Positions 56,049-64,000 of a stretch of DNA of 64,000 nucleotides are shown here, piece by piece. The notes below the pieces were generated by a model, which did no database searches, was not told where the DNA came from, and saw only the letters and a program-made list of their open reading frames with translations. Position 1 is the first letter of the stretch. Every line of letters begins with the position of its first letter. The translations under genes and the position numbers were made by a program. Origin of the DNA: Janibacter sp. A1S7 (GTDB taxonomy: Bacteria; Actinomycetota; Actinomycetes; Actinomycetales; Dermatophilaceae); contig NZ_CP144913.1 in the NCBI RefSeq assembly GCF_037198315.1, forward strand, positions 3,162,001 through 3,226,000. Reading direction: 5' to 3'.

Positions 56049-57935
56049 ATGAGTGAACCCAAGCCCGCCACCGAAGCTACGATCCGCGCCAACCGCGCCG
56101 TTCGAGACCAGTTGCCGTTCGACGACGAGACGGACTTCGCGAATGCGGATCGCGGTCTGATCGTGCGCGCCACGGGGCAGATCTACACGGAGGACGGAAA
56201 CCTCGCGTGGGACTTCGACCGTTGGGACTTCATCGATGGCGATGCCCCTGACACCGTCAACCCTTCGCTGTGGCGACAGGGCAAGCTGGTGTCGAAGGCG
56301 GGCATCTACGAAGTGGTCGATGGCATCTACCAGGCTCGTGGCTTCGACCTTGCCGTCACCTCGTTCATTCGTGCGACCAACGGCTGGATCGTCGTCGACC
56401 CATCGATCTCGACCGAGCCCGCGGCCGAGGCCCTCCGGCTGGTGCGCGAGCACGTCGCTGACGTGCCGGTCGTCGCCGTCATCCACACCCACAGTCACAT
56501 CGACCACTACGGCGGTGTGCGCGCCATGGTCGACGAGGAGGACGTGCGCGCCGGCCGGGTGCGCATCATCGCGCCCGTCGACTTCCTCGAGGAGGCCGTC
56601 AGTGAGAACGTGATGTTGGGCAACGCGATGGCCCGTCGCAAGTCCTACATGTACGGCGAGATCGTCGGTGACGGTCCGCAGGCTGCCGTCGGCACCGGCC
56701 TCGGTCAGGTCACCTCCGCCGGTACCGTCACCCTCATCCCCCCGACAGACATCGTCTCCGAGACCGGCGCCGAGCTGACGATCGATGGTGTCCGGATCGT
56801 CTTCCAGCACACTCCCGGAGCCGAGGCTCCCGCCGAGTTGTGCTTCTACCTGCCCGAGCACAAGGCCCTGTGTGGCGCCGAGATCGTCACACACAACCTG
56901 CACAACCTGTACACGCTGCGAGGGGCAAAGATCCGTGACTCACTGATCTGGTCCAAGCACCTGCACGAGATGCTTCAGCTCTTCGACGATGCCGCGGTGC
57001 TGTTCTCGTCCCACCACTGGCCCACGTGGGGCAACACCGAGTTGCGGGACTTGATCGCGGGGCAACGCGACATGTACCGCTACTTGCATGACGAGACGGT
57101 GCGGCTGGCCAACCACGGTTACACGCCCGTCGAGATCGGCGAGCGGGTCCACCTTCCTGATGCGGTGGGCAAGCGATTCGCCAACCGTGGCTACTACGGC
57201 TCGGTGAACCACAACGTCAAGTCGACGTATGTCTATTACCTCGGCTGGTTCGACGCGAATCCCGCAACTCTCCATCCGCTGGAGCCCACGGAGTCGGCGG
57301 CCAAGTACGTCGACTACATGGGCGGTGCCTCCGCGCTGCTGGATCGCGCACGCGTGGACTTCGACGCCGGCAACTACCGCTGGGTCGCCGAGGTTGTCAA
57401 CCACGTGTTGTTCGCCGACCCTGACAATCGCGAGGCGCGCGACCTCCAGGCCGACACGTTCGAGCAGCTCGGCTACCAGAGCGAGAACGGCACCTGGCGC
57501 AACTTCTACCTGACCGGCGCGATGGAGCTACGCAACGGGCTGCAACGTCGTCACGTGCTGGAGACCGCGAGCCCGGACTCGGTACGCGCCATGTCCGTCG
57601 AGATGTTCCTCGACTACATCGCGATGCGGCTGCGTGGACCAGAGGCGAGCGACCTGTCCGCGACCTTGCAGGTTGAGCTTCCCGACATCGACGAGTCCTA
57701 CGTGCTCATCCTGGGCAACGGTGTGCTCAACCACCACGCCGGCCGGATCGACTCGCCTGACGCGACCATCACCTTGGATCGCTCCGTCCTCGACGCCGTG
57801 GTGCTCGGCACGGTCGACCTGCAGGACGCCGTCGAGGCGGGGGACATCACCATTGCCGGTGACGGTGACAAGGCCCGTGCGTTCTTCGGCCAGCTCGACT
57901 CCTTCGACTTCTGGTTCGACATCGTCACGCCCTGA
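56049..57935 (+). CDS. alkyl sulfatase-like MBL hydrolase (SdsA/BDS1 type)
   Basis: 628 residues from ATG 56049 (MSEPKPATEATIRANRAV). Metallo-beta-lactamase core with AVIHTHSHIDHYGGVR, the binuclear-zinc HxHxDH, then CGAEIVTHNLHNLYTLRGAKIRDSLIW and SSHHWPTWG typical of SdsA1. A dimerisation domain and a C-terminal SCP-2-like domain (VLILGNGVLNHHAGRIDSPDATI) complete the layout. Cleaves primary or secondary alkyl sulfates to sulfate and alcohol. No signal peptide is seen. A strong terminator follows. Confidence 0.92.
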   Translation: MSEPKPATEATIRANRAVRDQLPFDDETDFANADRGLIVRATGQIYTEDGNLAWDFDRWDFIDGDAPDTVNPSLWRQGKLVSKAGIYEVVDGIYQARGFDLAVTSFIRATNGWIVVDPSISTEPAAEALRLVREHVADVPVVAVIHTHSHIDHYGGVRAMVDEEDVRAGRVRIIAPVDFLEEAVSENVMLGNAMARRKSYMYGEIVGDGPQAAVGTGLGQVTSAGTVTLIPPTDIVSETGAELTIDGVRIVFQHTPGAEAPAELCFYLPEHKALCGAEIVTHNLHNLYTLRGAKIRDSLIWSKHLHEMLQLFDDAAVLFSSHHWPTWGNTELRDLIAGQRDMYRYLHDETVRLANHGYTPVEIGERVHLPDAVGKRFANRGYYGSVNHNVKSTYVYYLGWFDANPATLHPLEPTESAAKYVDYMGGASALLDRARVDFDAGNYRWVAEVVNHVLFADPDNREARDLQADTFEQLGYQSENGTWRNFYLTGAMELRNGLQRRHVLETASPDSVRAMSVEMFLDYIAMRLRGPEASDLSATLQVELPDIDESYVLILGNGVLNHHAGRIDSPDATITLDRSVLDAVVLGTVDLQDAVEAGDITIAGDGDKARAFFGQLDSFDFWFDIVTP

Positions 57936-57953
57936 TCCGAGGCACCAGGGAAT

Positions 57954-57995
57954 GGCCCTGTCCCCGGCTCGTGTCCACGAATCGGGGACAGGGCC
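57954..57995 (+). terminator. terminator after alkyl-sulfatase gene
   Basis: Perfect 13-bp stem GGCCCTGTCCCCG / CGGGGACAGGGCC with a 16-base loop, 18 bases after the stop, then CTTC. Confidence 0.72.
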
Positions 57996-58203
57996 CTTCA
58001 CGTGCTGGACGAAGTCGTCGGAGCCGAGCGAGCGGGCCCAGTCGAGACCGACGCGTGGCTCCTGGCCACCTCGGTAGACGCGTGGAAGGAAGCCGGGACC
58101 GATGAATTCGGTGCCTCGCGTCGGTCAGTAAGTGGTGAGAGACGCTGGATGAAGAAGCCGGCACATGTCAGGGCGCACAGCGCGCTCGAGGATCGAGGGG
58201 ATC

Positions 58204-58758
58204 ATGCGCAGACTGCTGCTGACCGAGAACACCACCGCTGACGGACGGGTTGAGATGCTCGATGAGTGGTTCGATCCCTCGCCCACCGGGGACGCCAGCG
58301 ATGTGCAGGACGAGCTGGAACGCTTGGCCGCGACGTCCGACGCGGTGCTGCTCGGTAGGCAGACGTTCGAAGACTTCCGCGGCTACTGGCCCCATCACAC
58401 GGATGAGCCCGCTGGTGCTCATCTCGATCGAGTCCACAAGTATGTCGTCTCCTCCACGATGACCGATCCGCAGTGGCGCAACTCCTCGATCCTGCCAGGC
58501 GACCCTGTCACCGAGGTGCGTCGACTCAAGGGCACCCAGGGCGGCGACATCACGTTGACCGGAAGCATCACCCTGGCCCACGCGGTGCTCGCGGCGGGCC
58601 TCGTTGACGAGATCCGCTTGTTCGTCTTCCCAGCCGTCCAAGGACGTGGCAAGGGCCTGGTCGCCGAGGGCGCTTCGCTCCCAGAGCTCGAGCTCATCGA
58701 GTCGAAGACCTTCCGCTCCGGCGTGGTGCTGCTCCGGTACGCCAGCACAGGAGGCTGA
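58204..58758 (+). CDS. dihydrofolate reductase / RibD-C family protein
   Basis: 184 residues from ATG 58204 with GAGGGG upstream. RRLLLTENTTADG, VLLGRQTFEDFRGYWP, KYVVSSTM, EVRRLKGTQGGDITLTGSITLAHAVL and DEIRLFVFPAVQGRGKGLV fit the RibD C-terminal / YyaP-type reductase fold that binds NADPH. Not the folate DHFR; substrate unknown. Confidence 0.88.
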   Translation: MRRLLLTENTTADGRVEMLDEWFDPSPTGDASDVQDELERLAATSDAVLLGRQTFEDFRGYWPHHTDEPAGAHLDRVHKYVVSSTMTDPQWRNSSILPGDPVTEVRRLKGTQGGDITLTGSITLAHAVLAAGLVDEIRLFVFPAVQGRGKGLVAEGASLPELELIESKTFRSGVVLLRYASTGG

Positions 58759-58900
58759 CTCCCCGCCGACACGCGCACGAGGCGACGTCCATGATCGAAG
58801 CGGTGCCAGGCCTTCACCGATTCGCCGCCCACCCGGGTCCAGTGGTGGGCGACATTGCGGCCGGGTCCACCCCGTTCCTCGAGGCCTCCTTCGGGTGGGG

Positions 58901-60019
58901 TCACTTCGCGGTGATCGCCTCGATGGCGGCGGTGGCCTTCTCCTGCGTGGCGTCGCTGATGGGGGCGGAGCCGGCGGTCTTGGCGGAGGCCTGCTGGCCC
59001 TCGTCGCTGGTGACATGGGTCAGCCACGCCTTGACGAGGGCGGCGGTCTCGGCGTCGTCGTACTGGGTGCAGGCCAGCTCGTAGGACGCCAGCACGATCG
59101 GGTAGGTGCCCGCCTCGGTGGTGTCGCGCGTGATGTCGATGGCGTGGTCGTACTGGCCGCGGCCCTCCACCTGGGCGGAGGTCTCGATGATCCTGGCGGC
59201 GGCCTCGGCGCTCGGGCCGACCCAGTCCTGGCCCACCTCGACCTGCACGGCGGGGAGGTCGCCGATCTGCGAGACGTCGGAGTAGCCGATGGCGCCGTCG
59301 GTGGCCTCGACGGACTGGACCACTCCGGTGGTGCCCTTGGCTGCGGTGCCACCGGCGACCGGCCAGTCCCCGGAGACCTCGTGCGGCCAGGCGTCACCCG
59401 CCGCGACCGAGAGGTAGTCGACGAAGTTCTCGGTGGTGCCCGACTCGTCGGAGCGGTTGACGACCGTGACCGGCGTCGACGGCAGGTCGGTGCCCGGGTT
59501 GTCCCGGGCGATCGCCTGGTCGTCCCAGCTGGTGATCTGCTGGTCGAAGATCAGCGCCAGCGTCTCGGCGGAGAGCTTCAGGTCGTCGACGCCCGCGATG
59601 TTGTAGGGCACCGCGATCGGTGAGATGTAGGCGGGGATCTCGATGACGTTGCCCTCGCCGCCACAGCGCTGCCGCGCCGTGGCCAGCTCGTCCTCGTCGA
59701 GGTAGGCGTCCGAGCCGGCCCAGGGCACGGCGCCGGAGACGAACTGCTCGCGCCCACCGCCGGAGCCGACCGGGTCGTAGTTGACCGTGGCGTCCGGGTT
59801 GGTCCCCAGGAAGCCGTTCTTCCAGGCGTCGACGGCAGCGGCCTGCGAGGAGGCGCCGGCGCCGGACAGTGTGCCGGAGACACCGCCACTGCCCGTGCCG
59901 ACGTCCGCGGTGGCGCCCGAGCCGGAGTTGTTGGCCGCACTGCAGGCGGCCATGCTCAAGGACAGTGCCAGGGCGGTCGTTGCGGTCAGTGCCGTGCGCC
60001 TGCGGGTGGAACGAATCAC
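58901..60019 (-). CDS. pstS: phosphate ABC transporter substrate-binding lipoprotein
   Basis: 372 residues from GTG 60019 (VIRSTRRRTALTATTALALS), chosen for AGAGG about 10 bases upstream; ATG 60037 lacks a site. Lipoprotein signal ending SLSMAACSAAN. Phosphate-contact segments LSGAGASSQAAAVDAW, VNYDPVGSGGGREQFVSG, AWAGSDAYL-like, VTVVNRSDESGTTENFVDYL and GAIGYSDVSQ mark PstS. Captures phosphate outside the cell for PstCAB, which is not in the window. A PHO box lies about 115 bases upstream. Confidence 0.92.
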   Translation of the reverse strand: MIRSTRRRTALTATTALALSLSMAACSAANNSGSGATADVGTGSGGVSGTLSGAGASSQAAAVDAWKNGFLGTNPDATVNYDPVGSGGGREQFVSGAVPWAGSDAYLDEDELATARQRCGGEGNVIEIPAYISPIAVPYNIAGVDDLKLSAETLALIFDQQITSWDDQAIARDNPGTDLPSTPVTVVNRSDESGTTENFVDYLSVAAGDAWPHEVSGDWPVAGGTAAKGTTGVVQSVEATDGAIGYSDVSQIGDLPAVQVEVGQDWVGPSAEAAARIIETSAQVEGRGQYDHAIDITRDTTEAGTYPIVLASYELACTQYDDAETAALVKAWLTHVTSDEGQQASAKTAGSAPISDATQEKATAAIEAITAK

Positions 60020-60133
60020 GTCTGTCAGACCTCTCATCAGTGGTGGACACGACCTGCGGCGGACAGTCCCCGCCGCGAGCGCCGTGGTCGTACAGGAGCG
60101 AAGGTAGGCAGCGTCGGTGGCCGGGTGGGCCCG

Positions 60134-60155
60134 GGACGGTGAACTGTCGGTGAAG
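60134..60155 (-). promoter_or_regulatory. PHO box upstream of pstS
   Basis: Read on the minus strand: CTTCACCGACA then GTTCACCGTCC, two 11-bp direct repeats of the GTTCACC-N4 unit bound by PhoP in streptomycetes. Spacing of 11 bp is exact, and position suits activation of pstS under phosphate starvation. Confidence 0.75.
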
Positions 60156-60299
60156 TGGATCTGCACACCTCGTGGTCCGCCGAAGATGACGCGGCCGACG
60201 ACGTCGACGGGGACGCGGGCCGGGCGGGTCAGGCCCGGCCGCGGGAGTGGAGGTGCTGATCGCAGCGGCCGAACGAGGTCCCGCCAGTGGTCATGGTCG

Positions 60300-61314
60300 T
60301 CTTCGGCTCAGCCGGTTGTCCCAGCGGTGAGTGGTCCAGGCCCGGCGAAGAGCTGACCGCACGGTGATCGCGGCGTGTGCCCGAGCGTCTGGTGTCGGTC
60401 GGCATGGCGAGAGACCACTCGCGCGGTGGGCAGGTCCGGCGTCCGAGGCACTTCTTGATTCGCCGTCGAGACGGCGGCGTCCTGATCGTCGGCCGGGTCC
60501 TTCACGACGCAATGGAACTACGACGACACCTCGACCTCCAACAGCCTTGGGAGTAGTCGTCGAAAGCGGACGGGTCATCGGACCGACCCCTCGAGTTCGA
60601 CGACGCGCCCAACATCCAGGACTGATCCGCGGTCACGCGCGACGTCCGTCGCTGGAGGAGCGCGGCGACTGGAGCCCCCAATGAGGGTGGTCTGTGGTTG
60701 AGAACTCTGTGCCAAGACTGCAACGGCCTCGCGAGCAAGTACGACGGAGCCTACGGAGACTCGCCGACGACCTCCTTCCGCACGTCAGAGAGCATCCGCT
60801 GATCTTGCCGAGCAGCAACGGCGCGCCGCCCGTCGCCGTCGCACCCGGTCGCGTGGCGAGGTCCGCGCTCCACGCGATGGTGGCCCTGGCTCCGTCGTTC
60901 AACTTCATCGACCGGCGTTTCGTCCGCGACCTCCTCGAGGATGGTGACGATCTCCGGCTCCAGGCGGGAGGCGGCTGCGTGTTGCACTCACGTCGGGCCG
61001 TTACGCCAGTATCGCCAGCGCCTACCACCTGCGCCGCGTCCTGGACCAGTGGATCGAGATGAGCGGTCCCACCTCCTACGTCCTCGAGGGCCGAATCGCG
61101 AGCTGACCTGCCGACAGTCGGGCAGTCGTCAGGGTTGCGGTGGGCAGCGCTCCACCGTAGGCGTTGGTGAGGCCCGAAGGTTCGGAGGGTGAGGACCGGT
61201 GCGTCATTCCGCCGCGTATGACTCTCCTTCGGGGCAGTCCTGCGCTCGACGCTCTGATCCGTTCCGTCCGAATGGGGTCCTACAATGATCTCCCGAACCG
61301 AGAGGACCAGATCC
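60300..61314. other. gene-poor, degenerate stretch
   Basis: About 1 kb with no convincing complete gene: frames are short and lack family motifs. The only protein-like segments are those described at 60694-61106. The remainder, including the 200 bases before the monooxygenase gene, shows no repeat, RNA gene or promoter I can support. Confidence 0.5.
60694..61106 (+). pseudogene. frameshifted remnant of an unknown gene
   Basis: Frame 1 from GTG 60694 reads protein-like up to FIDRRFVRDLLEDGDDLRLQ (ending near 60975). In the next frame, from about 60978, the sequence continues RVALTSGRYASIASAYHLRR and WIEMSGPTSYVLEGRIAS to a stop at 61106. Joining the two needs one base lost near GGCGGCTGCG (about 60969-60980). 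Family not recognised. Confidence 0.4.
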
Positions 61315-61614
61315 ATGAGCGAACTGCACGTCGTGGCCACCATCCCCATCAAGCCTGAGGCCGTCAAGGAAGCTCGCTCCGTGCTCAGCACCCTCATAGC
61401 CGCCACCCGCCGCGAGGCAGGCGTCGTGTCGTACGACCTGTACGAGTCCGCCTCGACCCCGAGCACCTTCGTCACGGTCGAGCGCTACAGGGACCAAGCG
61501 GCGCTGGACGAGCACATGGCCTCGCCGCACCTCGCCGCCGCGTTCGCGGCAGCCGAGCCTCTGCTCGCCGGCGAGGTCGCCATCCACCCGCTGCAGCCGG
61601 TCGACGTCGGCTGA
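61315..61614 (+). CDS. antibiotic biosynthesis monooxygenase (ABM) domain protein
   Basis: 99 residues from ATG 61315 with GAGAGGA upstream. ABM fold: LHVVATIPIKPEAVKEARSVLSTLI, TRREAGVVSYDLYESASTPSTFVTVERYRDQAALDEHMASPHL. Small cofactor-free quinol monooxygenases such as YgiN have this form. May act on a quinol or other reactive aromatic. Confidence 0.9.
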   Translation: MSELHVVATIPIKPEAVKEARSVLSTLIAATRREAGVVSYDLYESASTPSTFVTVERYRDQAALDEHMASPHLAAAFAAAEPLLAGEVAIHPLQPVDVG

Positions 61615-61760
61615 CCGCGCCGACCCCTCGTACGGCTGCGGAACGCTGCTCGAACCGCTTCGCGGGATGAGCGTGGCCCGCCCGCTTGTAGAGCACGTCC
61701 CATACGGATGCCCATGCGAACAGGTCGGTGACGTCGCTCCAGGGGGCAGTACCTCGACAA
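61615..61760 (-). pseudogene. possible short gene remnant
   Basis: Minus-strand frame reads TAPWSDVTDLFAWASVWDVL and then KRAGHAHPAKRFEQRSAAVR, which looks like genuine protein, but it has no start nearby and runs into the monooxygenase region. Could be the remains of a displaced gene. Confidence 0.25.
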
Positions 61761-61785
61761 GAGAGACCTGGATGAAGTGTCTCTC
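61761..61785. promoter_or_regulatory. inverted repeat ahead of MNT-HEPN pair
   Basis: GAGAGAC-N11-GTCTCTC, perfect 7-bp arms, 15 bases upstream of the antitoxin start. Autoregulation of a toxin-antitoxin operon would use such a site. Confidence 0.45.
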
Positions 61786-61799
61786 GGTACCCTTGACCT

Positions 61800-62120
61800 A
61801 TGAGTGAACTGACCGCCGCGTCGCTGAGACTCCGTGCTGCCCTCACGCAGCATAAGAGTCGCGTTGTTGACGTGCTGGAACGGTACAGCGCCACCAACCC
61901 ACGTCTATTTGGGTCGGTGGCGCGCGGCGATGCCGAAGAGGACAGCGATCTGGATCTTCTCGTCGACCTGACCGCAGGGGACGGTAACGAGCTGCTGCGT
62001 GTGGCCGGGCTCGCCGAGGAACTGAGTGAGCTGCTTGGCGTCCGAGTTGATGTCGTTGCGGCAACGCTCTTGCGCGACGAGGTCTCCACTACTGCGCTCG
62101 CAGACGCGGTTGCAGTGTGA
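61800..62120 (+). CDS. mntA: MNT-type nucleotidyltransferase antitoxin
   Basis: 106 residues. Minimal nucleotidyltransferase with the GS-x10-DxD motif complete: G38-S39 ... D50-L-D52 in LFGSVARGDAEEDSDLDLLVD. In HEPN-MNT pairs it modifies and silences the partner toxin by AMP transfer to a Tyr near the RNase motif. Its stop overlaps the toxin start by 4 bases (GTGA). Confidence 0.9.
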   Translation: MSELTAASLRLRAALTQHKSRVVDVLERYSATNPRLFGSVARGDAEEDSDLDLLVDLTAGDGNELLRVAGLAEELSELLGVRVDVVAATLLRDEVSTTALADAVAV

Positions 62121-62428
62121 GCCGCTCGGAGGCGCAGCGCCTGGAAGACATTCGGGCCGCAATCTCGCGATGCATCGCCTACCGCGACCATCTCGATTCG
62201 GCAGAGTTGGGCTCGATGGCGTACGACGCCGTGCTCCGCAACCTGGCCGTTGTCGGCGAGGCAGTGAAGTCCCTGCCCGAGGACTTCAGGCAGGAACACC
62301 CCGACACGCCGTGGGCCTCGATAGCCGGTCTCCGCAACGTGGTTGTCCATGAGTACTTTCGGGTCAACCCGGATCTGATCCGCGACATCGTTGACAATCA
62401 GCTGGCGCCCCTACTGGACGACATCTGA
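62117..62428 (+). CDS. hepT: HEPN-domain RNase toxin (DUF86/HepT)
   Basis: 103 residues from GTG 62117. Helical HEPN domain with the R-x4-H-x-Y motif complete: R73-NVVV-H78-E-Y80 in LRNVVVHEYF. R and H are the RNase residues, and Y80 is the usual AMPylation site used by the MNT antitoxin. Order antitoxin then toxin with 4-base overlap is the usual one. Confidence 0.92.
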   Translation: MSRSEAQRLEDIRAAISRCIAYRDHLDSAELGSMAYDAVLRNLAVVGEAVKSLPEDFRQEHPDTPWASIAGLRNVVVHEYFRVNPDLIRDIVDNQLAPLLDDI

Positions 62429-62515
62429 GGGCCCCTCAGGGATCTCGTTCGTCGGATCGGTTAGTGGGGGCGGGCGATGTTGCGGGTGACGGGATCGAGG
62501 TGCCTGCTGATGAGG

Positions 62516-62530
62516 TCGGACGTTGTCCGA
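62516..62530. promoter_or_regulatory. palindrome upstream of serine recombinase (possible res half)
   Basis: TCGGAC-GTT-GTCCGA, perfect 6-bp arms, about 60 bases before the recombinase start and followed by TGTCGG. Resolvases bind inverted half-sites near their own gene. Confidence 0.4.
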
Positions 62531-62587
62531 TGTCGGAGCCGGCTGCGTCCTGTGGTCTGGCCTGATCCATCTCATTGGAGGTGCGCC

Positions 62588-63202
62588 ATGAGCGCACTGC
62601 TTGTCGGGTACGCCCGATGCTCCACCGACCAACAAGATCTCACCGCTCAACGTGACGCCCTGGGCAACCTCGGGGTCCAGACCGAGCGGATCTACGTCGA
62701 CCACGGCCTGACCGGCACCAACCGAGAGCGCCCTGGGCTGCGCGAAGCACTCGCTGCCTGCCGGGCCGGCGACACCCTGGTCGTCACCAAGCTCGACCGC
62801 TTGGCCAGGTCCTTACCGGATGCCCGGGCGATCGCTGATGAGCTCACCTCCCGGCAGATCAGCCTCTCGCTCGGCGGGTCGGTCTATGACCCCACCGATG
62901 CTGTCGGGCGGCTGCTGTTCAACGTTCTCGCGATGGTCGCTGAGTTCGAATCTGACCTCATCAGGCTTCGCACCGTCGAGGGCATGAAGCTCGCCAAGGC
63001 CAAAGGACGGCTGCGTGGAAAGCAACCGAAGCTCACCCGAAAGCAGGAAGCCCACCTGGTGTCCTTGGTGAGCAGCGGCGAGTACAGCACCGCCGAGGTC
63101 GCCGACCTGTTTAGCGTGGGTCGCTCCACCGTCTACCGGGCCATCGAACGCCAACGGATCGCAGCCAAGGCTCAGACCACGAAGGCGACTTCGAGGCGTT
63201 GA
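62588..63202 (+). CDS. serine recombinase (resolvase/invertase)
   Basis: 204 residues from ATG 62588 (GGAGGTGCGCC upstream). Catalytic domain LVGYARCSTDQQDLTAQRDAL with nucleophile Ser in ARCST, LVVTKLDRLARSLPDA and FNVLAMVAEFESDLI; C-terminal Hin-type helix-turn-helix SGEYSTAEVADLFSVGRSTVYRAI. Tn3-type resolvase or invertase, small form. No transposase in the window. Confidence 0.92.
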   Translation: MSALLVGYARCSTDQQDLTAQRDALGNLGVQTERIYVDHGLTGTNRERPGLREALAACRAGDTLVVTKLDRLARSLPDARAIADELTSRQISLSLGGSVYDPTDAVGRLLFNVLAMVAEFESDLIRLRTVEGMKLAKAKGRLRGKQPKLTRKQEAHLVSLVSSGEYSTAEVADLFSVGRSTVYRAIERQRIAAKAQTTKATSRR

Positions 63203-63298
63203 TCCGGCCGTAGCGCCGGTCGTCCCGTATCCGACACCCCACCGGGACACCGGCGCTGCGGACGTTCCCATCGACTAAAGGCGTCCGGTCTGGGTTGG

Positions 63299-64000
63299 TC
63301 ATTCGGTCTTGGTTGCGGGAAGGAGCATGCTGCTTGCCGTGGCCAGGGTCATGAGGGCGGCCATGGCGATGAAGGCTGGTCGATAGTCGGCGGGGCCGGT
63401 GGTCGCGAGCAGCGCGGTCAGGGCGGCCAGGCCGATGGCGGCGCCGACCTGTTTGGTGGTGTTGAGCAGGCCGGAGACTGCCCCGGAGTCGTTGGGTGAT
63501 GCGCCGGCGAGGATCGCTGTCGTCAGTGGTGTGTTGAGGAGTCCGCCGCCGACGCTGATCACGATGGCTGGCCCGAGGATCACGCTCAGATAGGTCCCAG
63601 CGTCACCGGATGTCGGCGGCCCAGCCGTGAAGGCTTGCCAGGCGAACCCGGCGGCAGCGATCAGGCATCCACAGAGCACGAGTACCCGCGCGGAGACTCG
63701 ATCCATCAAACGCGGCGCGAGTCCGGCGCCTATGAGGGCGGTGACCGTTGCGTGGGGCAGGAACCCGAGCCCGGCGCGGAGGGGGTTGTATCCGAGGGTG
63801 TTCTGCATCAGCAACGAGATGTAGAACCACATCGGCATCAAGGTCGCACCGGCAAGCAGCATCGTCACCGTCCCGGAGCTGATGCCTCGGTGGGCGAACA
63901 GCCCCAAGGGAAGCAACGGGTCCACCGGCATCGTGCCGGTGCCTTCCTGGACGGGAGTCGTCGTCGGTCGCCGCTGTGACCATACGAAAGCGATGAGCAG
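63299..64000 (-). CDS. MFS drug transporter, C-terminal part (runs off window)
   Basis: 233 codons open to the right edge on the minus strand; the true start is outside. LLIAFVWSQRR, then six to seven hydrophobic segments including FISLLMQNTLGYNPLRAGLGFLPH-like and NDSGAVSGLLNTTKQVGAAIGLAAL (motif C-like of DHA2 14-helix exporters). The C-terminal half of an EmrB/QacA-type efflux pump. Confidence 0.85.
   Translation of the reverse strand: MLIAFVWSQRRPTTTPVQEGTGTMPVDPLLPLGLFAHRGISSGTVTMLLAGATLMPMWFYISLLMQNTLGYNPLRAGLGFLPHATVTALIGAGLAPRLMDRVSARVLVLCGCLIAAAGFAWQAFTAGPPTSGDAGTYLSVILGPAIVISVGGGLLNTPLTTAILAGASPNDSGAVSGLLNTTKQVGAAIGLAALTALLATTGPADYRPAFIAMAALMTLATASSMLLPATKTE

Overview
The window comes from a high-GC Gram-positive chromosome, almost certainly an actinobacterium of the Micrococcales (Intrasporangiaceae/Janibacter-like is my guess; no rRNA marker is present to settle it). 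The signs are uniformly GC-rich codons, frequent GTG starts, many 1-4 base stop/start overlaps, a c-di-AMP riboswitch in front of an NlpC/P60 wall hydrolase, and a Streptomyces-type PHO box. There are about 65 protein genes, no tRNA or rRNA gene and no CRISPR array.

Layout. 0-5 kb: alpha/beta hydrolase (partial), glutaminase-STAS, a truncated GyrI-like ORF, a zinc alcohol dehydrogenase, a small HTH/membrane pair with twin palindromes, and a GNAT-Nudix fusion. 5-8.3 kb: two secreted NlpC/P60 hydrolases flanking a small alarmone synthetase; the first has an intact c-di-AMP (ydaO-type) riboswitch and the second an internally deleted copy. 8.3-12.7 kb: methyltransferase, SRPBCC protein, FAD oxidoreductase, hemerythrin, ankyrin protein, DUF2200. 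12.7-15.8 kb: a DoxX / GTP cyclohydrolase I / flavin reductase operon facing a cysteine-rich SufR-like regulator. 15.9-24.2 kb: acyl-CoA synthetase plus disulfide reductase, a short aconitase, a DJ-1/PfpI protein and dihydroxy-acid dehydratase.

24.4-27.7 kb holds one of the most striking features: a 2.17-kb group II intron with a maturase/reverse transcriptase, inserted after codon 13 of a formaldehyde-dehydrogenase-type gene. The exons rejoin in frame if the intron is excised exactly at the predicted ends. 27.7-35.7 kb: two DsbA-like thiol oxidoreductases, an M4 protease, an MFS carrier, OsmC/Ohr, and a DsbA-CcdA-CxxC membrane protein-DksA operon with a GntR regulator and a perfect operator.

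35.7-41 kb is a coherent sulfide/persulfide detoxification locus. Two metallo-beta-lactamase/rhodanese proteins, a Cys-rich miniprotein, a TauE/SafE exporter and a membrane rhodanese are divergent from DUF302 and a CsoR-family regulator whose copper-ligand His is Gly. A perfect 16-bp palindrome lies between the two arms. 42-46 kb: a beta-lactamase-like protein, DUF2236, SRPBCC and a heliorhodopsin. 46-53 kb: short-chain fatty acid carrier, an ABC exporter whose ATPase is fused to a secreted S15-type hydrolase, a K+ channel and membrane proteins. 53-60 kb: dehydrogenases, an alkyl-sulfatase-like enzyme and a solitary PstS with a PHO box. 60-64 kb looks accessory: degenerate DNA, a monooxygenase, an MNT-HEPN toxin-antitoxin pair, a serine recombinase and a truncated MFS gene.

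All functions are by recognition of family motifs in the translated sequence; no database search was possible.
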